Part shown: positions 15,425 to 22,218 of the stretch, in pieces
How the letters are laid out: each line of letters begins with the position of its first letter
Numbering within the stretch: the first letter of the stretch is position 1
From: Catellatospora methionotrophica
GTDB taxonomy: Bacteria; Actinomycetota; Actinomycetes; Mycobacteriales; Micromonosporaceae
Assembly (NCBI RefSeq): GCF_011297335.1
Contig: NZ_JAAOTJ010000006.1
Span: forward strand, 62,001 to 126,000
Reading direction: 5' to 3'
DNA length: 64,000 nucleotides
Program-made: the position numbers and the translations under genes
Notes under the pieces: generated by a model
Databases searched by the model: none
What the model saw: the letters and a program-made list of their open reading frames with translations, nothing else
Told to the model about the DNA's origin: nothing

Positions 15425-16759
15425 TTAGGGGCGGTGGGTGGTGGGGGGTAGGTGGGCGTGGCGGAGGGTGGGGATGGTCAGGCATAGCGCGGCTGCGGCC
15501 AGGATGAGGGCGGCGCTGGCGGCGAAGGCGGTGACCGTGCCGAACTGGGCGGCGGCGAAGCCCATGAGCGCCATCGTCAGTGGCGTGATGCCGAGGTTCG
15601 CCAGGTTGTTGATCGAGGCGACCCGGCCGCGATGCGAGTCGGCGGTGTACGCGTGAGTCAGGCCGTTGAGCAGCACCGCCTGCGGGCCGCCCGCCAGCCC
15701 GCCGAGCGCGGTGGCAGCGAAGGCCCAGGCCGGGAGCGGGGCGATCGCGATCGCGAACAGCGCGCCGCACTGCACGACCGCGCAGCAGGCCACGATCAGC
15801 CCGAGCCGTCCCGCCGGACGCCACCGCATCATCAGCACGTTCCCGGCGGCCGAGCCGATGCCGAACCCGGCGAGCATCCCGCCGATCCCGGCCGCGCCCC
15901 AGCCCCGCTCGGCGGCCACGAGCGCCAGACCCACGTTGAGCGGCCCGACCGCACCCAGGTTCACGAGCAGGCCGACCAGCGTCACCGCCCGCAGCAGCCG
16001 GTGCCGGGCGAGATAGCGCAGACCTTCGCGAACGGCCGCGCCGATCGGGACCCGAGCCGCTGCGTTTCCGCTCGCCATGCCGCCGGCCAGCGCCTGCTCG
16101 CCGGGCGCGGCCGAGCGGGCCGGCACGCCGTCCGTCGCGTCGCGCCCGGTGGCCGCGGCCGGGCGCACTGACCACAGGGCCAGCACCGACACCGCGAACG
16201 TGGCCGCGTTGACCAGGCAGGCCAGCGGGAGCCCGCCGATCGGCAGCAGCAGGCCGCCCAGCGGCGCGCCGAAGGTGAGCGCGAGGCGGGCCGTCAGCCC
16301 GGACAGCGCGAGACCGCCGGTGAGCTGGGCGGGCGACAGCAGGCGCGGCAGCATGGATCCGGCCGCGGGCAGGAACAGCGCGTCGGCCAGCCCGAACGCC
16401 AGCGCCACCACGACCAGCAGGGCGACACTCGGCTGGGCCAGCGCCACGGCTGCGGTGACCAGCGCGATCGCGCCCCGGGCCAGGTCGCTGCCGATCATGA
16501 GGCGGCGCGGGCCGTACCGGTCGACGATCGCACCGCCGAACAGCAGCAGCACCAGCCGGGGCAGGGCGGACACGGCTAGCACGACGCCGGCCATGCCGGG
16601 GGAGGCGAGCTGGACGGCGCTGAACGACAGCGCGACGTACCAGACCTGGTCGCCGAGGATCGACACGGCCTGCCCGCCGAGGTAGCGCAGGAAGGTGGAC
16701 TCGCGGTGGGCGGGGACGGCGGGCGGGGTGTGCGGGGGAGCCAGCGTCGCGGTCGTCAT
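15425..16759 (-). CDS. Major facilitator superfamily exporter
   Basis: A 444-residue protein with about 12 membrane helices and the MFS loop-2-3 motif as GGAIVDRYGPRR near residues 65-76. It resembles the EntS/MFS_3 drug or siderophore exporter group. The ATG at 16759 overlaps the TGA of the HTH regulator gene by one base (TGATG), so translation is coupled and the two genes form an operon in which a small-molecule-sensing repressor controls an exporter. The cargo is not known. A reading frame continues upstream of this ATG but runs antisense-like through the regulator and lacks membrane character. Confidence 0.9.
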   Translation of the reverse strand: MTTATLAPPHTPPAVPAHRESTFLRYLGGQAVSILGDQVWYVALSFSAVQLASPGMAGVVLAVSALPRLVLLLFGGAIVDRYGPRRLMIGSDLARGAIALVTAAVALAQPSVALLVVVALAFGLADALFLPAAGSMLPRLLSPAQLTGGLALSGLTARLALTFGAPLGGLLLPIGGLPLACLVNAATFAVSVLALWSVRPAAATGRDATDGVPARSAAPGEQALAGGMASGNAAARVPIGAAVREGLRYLARHRLLRAVTLVGLLVNLGAVGPLNVGLALVAAERGWGAAGIGGMLAGFGIGSAAGNVLMMRWRPAGRLGLIVACCAVVQCGALFAIAIAPLPAWAFAATALGGLAGGPQAVLLNGLTHAYTADSHRGRVASINNLANLGITPLTMALMGFAAAQFGTVTAFAASAALILAAAALCLTIPTLRHAHLPPTTHRP

Positions 16760-17337
16760 CAGGGGCGCTCGGGGAAGGCGTGGAAGAAGGCGAAGACGTG
16801 CTCGCGGTCGGGGTCGGCGTCGGGCTGCGCGTCGCGCTCGTTGCTCAGCTGCTTCCAGCGCACGACGAGCTCGTGCAGTTCCTGCGTCATCCCGGCCAGT
16901 TCGGCGGGGGTCAACCGCAGGAAGGAGTCGCTGCTCATGGCGGCGGCCTGCCACTGCTCGCTCCAGGTGTCGCGGGACTGCTCGTAGCCGCGTACGCGCT
17001 CGAACTCGTCGATGACGGTCTGCGCCTTGACGGCCGAGGAGATCGCCTGGCCCTCGGGGGTGGGGAAGTCGAGCGAGGACCAGCCGGTGGGGCCGGGCAC
17101 CGCGCGCCACCAGCGTTCGCGGCGGTCGCGGGCCAGCTCGGGGACGTCCTCGACGAAGCCCGCCTTGGCCAGTTCGCGCAGGTGGTAGCTGGTCTGCCCC
17201 GGGTCGGTGCCCAGTCGCTTGGACAGGGTCGCACCGGTGGCCGGGCCGAGCTGGGTGAGCAGCCGGTACAGCTTCTGCCGGACCGGCTGGGCGAGGCCCT
17301 TGAGGACCTCGGGATCGGTGATGCGCCTCATCTCCAT
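16759..17337 (-). CDS. ArsR-like helix-turn-helix transcriptional regulator
   Basis: A 192-residue regulator. A winged helix-turn-helix spans about residues 5-85 (DPEVLKGLAQPVRQKLYRLL, then GQTSYHLRELAKAGFVE), matching the ArsR-like group often paired with MFS exporters. The C-terminal 100 residues are helical and carry no metal-binding cysteine pattern, so a metal signal is unlikely. The ATG at 17337 is preferred over GTG at 17346 or 17343 because TAGCGT (17350-17345) stands 13 bases ahead of it, a leaderless promoter. A perfect 10-bp inverted repeat at 17351-17388 covers the region just upstream and is the probable operator for autoregulation of this repressor-exporter operon. Confidence 0.85.
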   Translation of the reverse strand: MEMRRITDPEVLKGLAQPVRQKLYRLLTQLGPATGATLSKRLGTDPGQTSYHLRELAKAGFVEDVPELARDRRERWWRAVPGPTGWSSLDFPTPEGQAISSAVKAQTVIDEFERVRGYEQSRDTWSEQWQAAAMSSDSFLRLTPAELAGMTQELHELVVRWKQLSNERDAQPDADPDREHVFAFFHAFPERP

Positions 17338-17350
17338 GCGCACCACGCTA

Positions 17351-17388
17351 GATCCAGTAGAACTCTACCGCAATATTCCTACTGGATC
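17351..17388 (-). promoter_or_regulatory. Operator-like inverted repeat ahead of HTH/MFS operon
   Basis: GATCCAGTAG (17351-17360) and CTACTGGATC (17379-17388) are perfect complements 18 bp apart, with a second short palindrome GTAGAACTCTAC inside the left half. It abuts the TAGCGT -10 of the regulator gene. The internal part is AT-richer than the surroundings. Confidence 0.7.
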
Positions 17389-17413
17389 TTGTCAGCATCG
17401 ATGGATATGGGCG

Positions 17414-17467
17414 TCAAGAAGGGCACCTTCCCATAACGCAGAGCGTTAAGAAGGTGCCCTTCCTTGA
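17414..17467. repeat. Long intergenic hairpin, family B, copy 2
   Basis: Arms TCAAGAAGGGCACCTTC (17414-17430) and its near complement at 17450-17467 (one extra base), with an inner AACGC-AGA-GCGTT stem. It separates the HTH promoter from the 3' end of the DUF4191 gene. Confidence 0.85.
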
Positions 17468-17473
17468 AGCGGG

Positions 17474-18166
17474 TCAGCGCTGGCGGCCGCCACCGCGCGG
17501 CATGCGCGGCGGGCGGAACTCCTTGGGGAGCTGGCCGCGGGGCATCTGGGGGCGGGCGTTGAGGGCGGTCAGGGCCCGGTCCAGGGCGTTGACCTCCTTG
17601 CCCGACAGGTTGCGGGGCAGGCGCATCAGCGTCATCCGCAGCTTGCGGATGGACAGCTGGCCCTCTTCGGTGCCGATGATGTAGTCGTACAGCGGGGCGT
17701 CGCCGATGACCTTGCTCAGGCGGCGCTTCTGCTCGCCCAGCAGCGGCTTGAGTCGCGCCGGGTTGCCCTCGGCGAGCAGGATCACGCCGGGCTTGCCGAT
17801 GACCAGGTGCACCACGTCGAACTGGGTGGTCGCCGAGACGGCCTGCTTGACCCGCCAGTCACCGCGCATCTGCTCGACGAGCTGGCCGGCCGCGCCGGGC
17901 TGGCCCTCCATCATGTTCATCATCGCGGTGTTCGACCGCAGGTTGAGCACGATGAGCACGGCCAGCAGCGCGGTCAGGATGCCCAGCGGGATCCAGATCC
18001 AGCCCCAGCCCAGCAGCACCGCCACCACGGTGAGAGCGAGCGGCAGCAGAATAGCGGCCGCCACCAGGGGCGTGAACCACTTGTCCTGCTTGGCGGTGAA
18101 CTTGAACACCATGCCGATCTGCTTCAACCGCTGGAAGAAGGAGACCTTTTCTTCGGCCTTTGCCAT
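17474..18166 (-). CDS. DUF4191 family membrane protein
   Basis: A 230-residue actinobacterial protein of the DUF4191 family. A short basic N-terminus (FFQRLKQIGMVFKFTAKQD) is followed by two membrane helices at about 32-75, then a soluble cytoplasmic domain to the basic, Pro/Arg-rich tail. The family has no established role; its gene is commonly next to lipA in actinomycetes, as here (34 bases apart, same strand), and a link to lipoate metabolism is only positional. The ATG start has TAGGAT 13 bases upstream, suggesting its own leaderless promoter rather than strict dependence on lipA. Confidence 0.88.
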   Translation of the reverse strand: MAKAEEKVSFFQRLKQIGMVFKFTAKQDKWFTPLVAAAILLPLALTVVAVLLGWGWIWIPLGILTALLAVLIVLNLRSNTAMMNMMEGQPGAAGQLVEQMRGDWRVKQAVSATTQFDVVHLVIGKPGVILLAEGNPARLKPLLGEQKRRLSKVIGDAPLYDYIIGTEEGQLSIRKLRMTLMRLPRNLSGKEVNALDRALTALNARPQMPRGQLPKEFRPPRMPRGGGRQR

Positions 18167-18200
18167 AGGGGAGATCCTAGATTGGGTGACGGTGGGGCTT

Positions 18201-19136
18201 TCAGGCGGCGGCAGTACGCGCGTCGAGTGCCTGACGATACAAGCGACCGGCCCGGTATGACGAACGGACCAGGGGACCGCTCATGACCCCGGCGAAGCCG
18301 ATCTCCTCGGCCTCCTCGCGCAGCTCGACGAACTCCTCGGGCTTCACCCAGCGCTCGACGGGGTGGTGGCGCGGGGTGGGGCGCAGGTACTGCGTGATGG
18401 TGATCAGCTCGCAGCCCGCCTCGTGCAGGTCGCGCAGGGCCTGCGAGACCTCGGCGCGCTCCTCGCCCATACCCAGGATCAGGTTCGACTTGGTGACCAG
18501 GCCGGCGGTGCGGGCCTGGGTGATCACGTCGAGGGAGCGCTCGTAGCGGAAGCCGGGGCGGATGCGCTTGAAGATGCGCGGCACCGTCTCCACGTTGTGG
18601 GCCAGCACCTCGGGCGCGGCTGAGAAGACCTCGGCCAGTTGCTCGGGGACGGCGTTGAAGTCGGGGATCAGCAGCTCGACGCCGCAGCCCGGGACCAGCG
18701 CGTGGATCTGGCGGACGGTCTCGGCGTACAGCCAGGCGCCGCCGTCGGGCAGGTCGTCGCGGGCCACGCCGGTGACGGTCGCGTACTTCAGGCCCATGGT
18801 GGCGACGGACTCGCCGACGCGGCGCGGCTCGTCGGCGTCGAACTCGGCCGGCTTGCCGGTGTCGATCTGGCAGAAGTCGCAGCGCCGGGTGCACTGGTCA
18901 CCGCCGATGAGGAAGGTCGCCTCGCGGTCCTCCCAGCACTCGTAGATGTTCGGGCAGCCGGCCTCCTGGCACACCGTGTGCAGGCCTTCCCGCTTCACCA
19001 GCGAGCTGAGCTGGGTGAACTCGGGACCCATCTTCGCCTTGACCTTGATCCACTCGGGCTTGCGCTCGATGGGGGTCTCGGCGTTGCGGGCCTCGACGCG
19101 CAGCAGGCGCCTGCCCTCGGGAGCGACGATGGTCAT
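18201..19136 (-). CDS. lipA: Lipoyl synthase
   Basis: A 311-residue radical SAM enzyme that inserts two sulfurs into protein-bound octanoyl groups to make lipoate. Both iron-sulfur cluster motifs are present: [12 protein letters not shown] for the auxiliary cluster and CTRRCDFCQ (CxxxCxxC) for the SAM cluster, plus the C-terminal RSSYRAG motif with the serine ligand to the auxiliary cluster. Substrates in this window are SucB and, outside it, GcvH. The ATG has TACGCT at 19148-19143, 12 bases upstream, so it is probably leaderless. LipB, its pathway partner, lies 5 kb away on the same strand beyond a block of unrelated genes. Confidence 0.97.
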   Translation of the reverse strand: MTIVAPEGRRLLRVEARNAETPIERKPEWIKVKAKMGPEFTQLSSLVKREGLHTVCQEAGCPNIYECWEDREATFLIGGDQCTRRCDFCQIDTGKPAEFDADEPRRVGESVATMGLKYATVTGVARDDLPDGGAWLYAETVRQIHALVPGCGVELLIPDFNAVPEQLAEVFSAAPEVLAHNVETVPRIFKRIRPGFRYERSLDVITQARTAGLVTKSNLILGMGEERAEVSQALRDLHEAGCELITITQYLRPTPRHHPVERWVKPEEFVELREEAEEIGFAGVMSGPLVRSSYRAGRLYRQALDARTAAA

Positions 19137-19190
19137 GCCGCCAGCGTACGCGCCGAAACGGCCTTGATCTTCTGCTGGGTAACGGACGTC

Positions 19191-19595
19191 TCAGTGCCCG
19201 CTACCGGCCGGAATCACCCACTCATGAGTGCCGCCGCTCGCCGTCGTGAGCCGCTCGAAGTCGCGGTCGTAATGCAGCACGGTGAGGCGGTGCTCCGCGG
19301 CGGTGGCCGCCACCAGCACGTCGACCGGCGGGGTGCGGTGCCAGCCACGCTGGGTGAGCGCGCCGTGCAGGTCGATGACGGCCAGCGGATCGCTCAGCTC
19401 GACGCGGGGCAGCAGGCCGAGGGCGTTGCGCATCTGCAGCCAGTCGCGGCCGTTGCGGGCGGCGACCAGGATTTCCAACATCGCGGGTACGCAGATCGCG
19501 AGCTCCTCGGCGGCGGCCAGTTCACTGAGCCGCCGCATCGCCGAGGCGTTCAGCCTGCCCTGGAAGTACGCGCTGGTGTCGAGGAGGTAGCGCAT
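19191..19595 (-). CDS. vapC: PIN-domain ribonuclease toxin, VapC family
   Basis: A 134-residue PIN protein with all acidic active-site positions: Asp6 in LLDTSAY, Glu41 in MLEIL, Asp92 in PVDVL and Asp110/Asp112 in YDRDF. VapC toxins cleave RNA, often initiator tRNA or rRNA, using Mg2+. The gene follows vapB by two bases. ATG at 19595 is chosen; a GTG at 19610 would overlap vapB by 13 bases and add five residues, and either would be translationally coupled. The target RNA is not predictable from sequence. Confidence 0.88.
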   Translation of the reverse strand: MRYLLDTSAYFQGRLNASAMRRLSELAAAEELAICVPAMLEILVAARNGRDWLQMRNALGLLPRVELSDPLAVIDLHGALTQRGWHRTPPVDVLVAATAAEHRLTVLHYDRDFERLTTASGGTHEWVIPAGSGH

Positions 19596-19597
19596 CC

Positions 19598-19897
19598 TCA
19601 GGCGGCCCACTCGGCGCGGCGCTGCGCCCAGGCGACATCCAGGGACGGTGTCTGCTCCAGCAGGTCCTGCGTCTGCTCAAGGTGATCGCGGTAGCTCTGC
19701 CGCTCGGCGGGAGACAGGGCGACGAACTCCCGGAACGACTCCTCCAGGTGGTCGCCGAACGCGTTGCGCCGTTCGCGCAGCCGGGCGGCGGCGTCCTGCA
19801 GGGCGCGGTTGACCGTGTCCTTCTTCGTGGTCGTGCCGTAGTAACGACGCGCCTGCTCCAGCGCCTCGTCGTCGAGGTCGATCAGGGTGTTGGCCAC
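19598..19897 (-). CDS. vapB: VapB family antitoxin
   Basis: A 99-residue antitoxin whose N-terminal part (TLIDLDDEALEQARRYYG, then TKKDTVNRAL) has the pattern of VapB proteins with a ribbon-helix-helix DNA-binding fold. The acidic C-terminal half should wrap the VapC active site. A strong AAGGAGG ribosome site stands 8 bases before the GTG start at 19897. The pair with vapC makes a type II toxin-antitoxin module, expected to repress its own promoter just upstream. It sits beside the T-box-controlled aspS, divergently transcribed. Confidence 0.85.
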   Translation of the reverse strand: MANTLIDLDDEALEQARRYYGTTTKKDTVNRALQDAAARLRERRNAFGDHLEESFREFVALSPAERQSYRDHLEQTQDLLEQTPSLDVAWAQRRAEWAA

Positions 19898-19928
19898 GGC
19901 GCGCCTCCTTCATATGTGCTGCCCGCCA

Positions 19929-19957
19929 AATATATGCGAGCCGCCATCGGCATACAA
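19929..19957 (-). promoter_or_regulatory. vapBC promoter
   Basis: On the minus strand TTGTAT (19957-19952) and TATATT (19934-19929) are separated by 17 bp, a close match to the housekeeping sigma consensus, 31 bases ahead of the vapB start. The region is markedly AT-rich for this genome. Confidence 0.65.
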
Positions 19958-20013
19958 GAAATGGGGTTGCGTGGGTGGAACACCGGTCGGTAACTTGCCT
20001 GCCAACAGCAGTG

Positions 20014-20193
20014 ACGGGGCGAATCACCGGAGTGACGCCCGGGTCGGACGGCCTGACGCCGCCCGTATGGCTCCGTTCACCGGCTGGTAGAGGCCCGGAT
20101 CATCCGGGTGAAGGTGTGGTGGCACCGCGGGTTCCCAAACCGCCCACACCCCTTTGGGGATGGCGTTGCGGAAGAACCCGGAGGTAACCCACC
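20014..20193 (+). ncRNA. T-box leader (translational type) of aspS
   Basis: The core GGTGGCACCGCGG at 20118-20130 matches the T-box consensus. The antisequestrator folds exactly as in known T-boxes: helix A1 GGTGTGG (20113-20119) with CCACACC (20144-20150), a 7-base bulge UGGCACC (20120-20126), and helix A2 GCGG (20127-20130) with CCGC (20140-20143). UGGC would pair with a tRNA ending GCCA, as expected for tRNA-Asp or tRNA-Asn. The competing fold pairs CGGGTTC (20128-20134) with GAACCCG (20174-20180), next to the ribosome site GGAGG. Upstream hairpins include 20017-20040 (stem I candidate) and 20094-20108. The specifier codon is not settled; GAC at 20034-20036 is one candidate. Confidence 0.82.
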
Positions 20194-21471
20194 ATGCAAC
20201 GCATCCTTTCCGTCGAGCTGCCCCGCCATGTGGGCGCACGGATCACCATCGCCGGCTGGCTCCATCGCCGCCGGCTGCTCAAATCGGTCGCCTTCCTCAT
20301 CGTGCGCGACGCGTCCGGGCTCAGCCAGGTCGTGGTCACCGCGCCGGAGCTGCGGGCGCACCTGGAGACACTGCCCGAGGAGACCGTGGTCGCCGTCGAG
20401 GGCCTGGTCACCGCGAACCCGGCCGCGCCGGGTGGCGCGGAGCTGACCGAACCGGTGGTACGCCTGCTCGGCGAACCCGCCCAGCCCACGCCGTTCGACC
20501 TGTATCGGCCGGTGCTGTCGCCGACCCTGCCCACCCAGCTCGACCACGCCCCGCTGTCGCTGCGCCACCCGTCCCGGGCCCGCGCGCTGCGGATCAGCGC
20601 CGCGGCGACGGCCGGGTTCCGCCAGGGCCTGGACGCGCTCGGGTTCACCGAGGTGCACACCCCCAAGATCGTCGCGACGGCGACGGAGTCCGGGGCGAAC
20701 GTCTTCGCGCTGGACTACTTCGGCCGCCCGGCCTACCTGGCCCAGTCGCCGCAGTTCTACAAGCAGCAGCTGGTGGGGGTGTTCGAGCGGGTGTACGAGG
20801 TGGGGCCGGTGTTCCGGGCCGAGCCCAGCGACACCACCCGGCACCTTGCCCAGTACACCTCGCTAGACGCGGAGCTGGGGTTCATCGGCGACCACCGCGA
20901 CGTGATGGCGGTGCTGCGCGAGACCGTGGCGGCCATGGTCGCCAGGGTCGCCGCGCTCGGCGCCGCGGTCGAGGACCTGGAACTGCCCGAGGTGCCCGCC
21001 GAGATCCCCGCCGTCCACTTCGCCGAAGCGCTCAAGATCGCCGGTGCGCCGGCGGACGAGCCCGACCTCGCCCCGGCCCACGAGCGGGCGATCGGGGAGT
21101 GGGCGAAGCGGGAGCACGGGAGCGAGTTCGTCTTCGTCACCGGATACCCGATGGCCAAGCGGCCCTTCTACACCCACCCGCAGCCGACCGACCCGCGCTG
21201 GTCGAACAGCTTCGACCTGCTGTTCCGGGGACTGGAGCTGGTCACCGGCGGGCAGCGGCTGCACCGGCACAGCGACTACCTCGCGGCGCTGGCCGCGCGC
21301 GGGGAGAGCGCCGAGACGTACGAGCCCTACCTGCAGGCGTTCCGCCACGGCATGCCGCCGCACGGCGGCTTCGCGATCGGCCTGGAGCGGTTCACGGCCC
21401 GGATCACCGGAGCCCAGAACATCCGCGAGGTCACCGCGTACCCCCGCGACCTGCACCGCGTCACGCCGTAA
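20194..21471 (+). CDS. aspS: Aspartyl-tRNA synthetase, archaeal/non-discriminating type
   Basis: A 425-residue class IIb synthetase of the short, archaeal-type AspRS group, lacking the bacterial GAD insertion. The anticodon-binding OB fold spans about residues 1-100; the catalytic core follows. Motif 2 is FRAEPSDTTRHL and motif 3 is GGFAIGLERF; the TSLDAEL stretch after motif 2 favours AspRS over AsnRS. Enzymes of this type often charge both tRNA-Asp and tRNA-Asn, the latter being amidated later. An actinomycete would be expected to have a bacterial-type AspRS elsewhere, making this a second copy. GGAGG lies 9 bases before the ATG and is controlled by the T-box leader. Could instead be a specialised AsnRS-like enzyme, but the motif spacing argues against it. 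Confidence 0.88.
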   Translation: MQRILSVELPRHVGARITIAGWLHRRRLLKSVAFLIVRDASGLSQVVVTAPELRAHLETLPEETVVAVEGLVTANPAAPGGAELTEPVVRLLGEPAQPTPFDLYRPVLSPTLPTQLDHAPLSLRHPSRARALRISAAATAGFRQGLDALGFTEVHTPKIVATATESGANVFALDYFGRPAYLAQSPQFYKQQLVGVFERVYEVGPVFRAEPSDTTRHLAQYTSLDAELGFIGDHRDVMAVLRETVAAMVARVAALGAAVEDLELPEVPAEIPAVHFAEALKIAGAPADEPDLAPAHERAIGEWAKREHGSEFVFVTGYPMAKRPFYTHPQPTDPRWSNSFDLLFRGLELVTGGQRLHRHSDYLAALAARGESAETYEPYLQAFRHGMPPHGGFAIGLERFTARITGAQNIREVTAYPRDLHRVTP

Positions 21472-21525
21472 CCCTGGACCCGCCGCGCGGCCCACCACAC
21501 CGGGTCGCGCGGCGCTCGATCGACC

Positions 21526-21584
21526 GTCCTGCCTGGCGATCGGGCGTATACGCAGCATAGATACGCCCGATCGCCAGGCAGGAC
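21526..21584. repeat. Long intergenic hairpin, family E (single copy in window)
   Basis: Perfect 24-bp arms at 21526-21549 and 21561-21584 with an 11-base loop; the arm begins GTCCTGCCTGGCGATCGGGC. It lies between aspS and lemA, which read the same way, and so may end aspS transcription. Confidence 0.85.
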
Positions 21585-21610
21585 GCATGATCAGGTGGCA
21601 CGGTGAGTGC

Positions 21611-22207
21611 ATGGAGTTCCTGATCGGGCTGATCTGCCTGGTGATTATCGTGGTGGTGCTCGGGGCCTGGGTCGCCTCGCTCTACAACGGGCTGGTCCGC
21701 GCGCGCAACGGCTACCAGAACGCGTTCGCGCAGATCGACGTGCAGCTCACCCGCCGCCACGATCTGATCCCGAACCTGGTCGAGACGGCCAAGGGGTATC
21801 TCAAGCACGAGCGCGAGACGCTGGAGGCGGTGACCGCCGCGCGCACCGCCGCGATGACCGCGCAGGCCACCGCGGCCCGCAACCCCGGCGACCCGGCCGC
21901 GATGCAGGGGCTGGCCGGGGCCGAGAACGGCCTGACCCAGGCGCTGGGGCGGCTGTTCGCGGTGTCCGAGGCCTACCCGGACCTCAAGGCCAACCAGAAC
22001 ATGATGCAGCTGTCGGAGGAGCTGACCTCCACCGAGAACCGGGTCGCCTTCGCCCGGCAGGGCTACAACGACGCCGTGCTGGCGTACAACAACAAGCGCG
22101 AGACGTTCCCCGGCAGCGTGCTGGCCGGGCCGTTCGGCTTCCACAAGGCCGCGCTGCTGGAGATCGACGATCCGGGCAAGCGCGAAGCCCCGCGCGTGCA
22201 GTTCTGA
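21611..22207 (+). CDS. lemA: LemA family membrane protein
   Basis: A 198-residue protein with one N-terminal membrane helix (about 3-24) and a long helical domain. LemA landmarks are YNGLVRARN, then DVQLTRRHDLIPNLVET, and YNDAVLAYNNKRETFPG near the end. The molecular role of LemA is unsettled; in many bacteria the gene is next to an htpX-like protease, as here, with only 11 bases between them. The ATG at 21611 places the membrane helix at the N-terminus; an in-frame ATG at 21587 would add eight residues. No strong ribosome site is seen for either. Confidence 0.9.
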   Translation: MEFLIGLICLVIIVVVLGAWVASLYNGLVRARNGYQNAFAQIDVQLTRRHDLIPNLVETAKGYLKHERETLEAVTAARTAAMTAQATAARNPGDPAAMQGLAGAENGLTQALGRLFAVSEAYPDLKANQNMMQLSEELTSTENRVAFARQGYNDAVLAYNNKRETFPGSVLAGPFGFHKAALLEIDDPGKREAPRVQF

Positions 22208-22218
22208 CCGCCGCGGCG

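Noticed and set aside
20194-21471. Asparaginyl-tRNA synthetase
   Set aside because: Residues after motif 2 (TSLDAEL) fit AspRS better than AsnRS; substrate breadth remains open.
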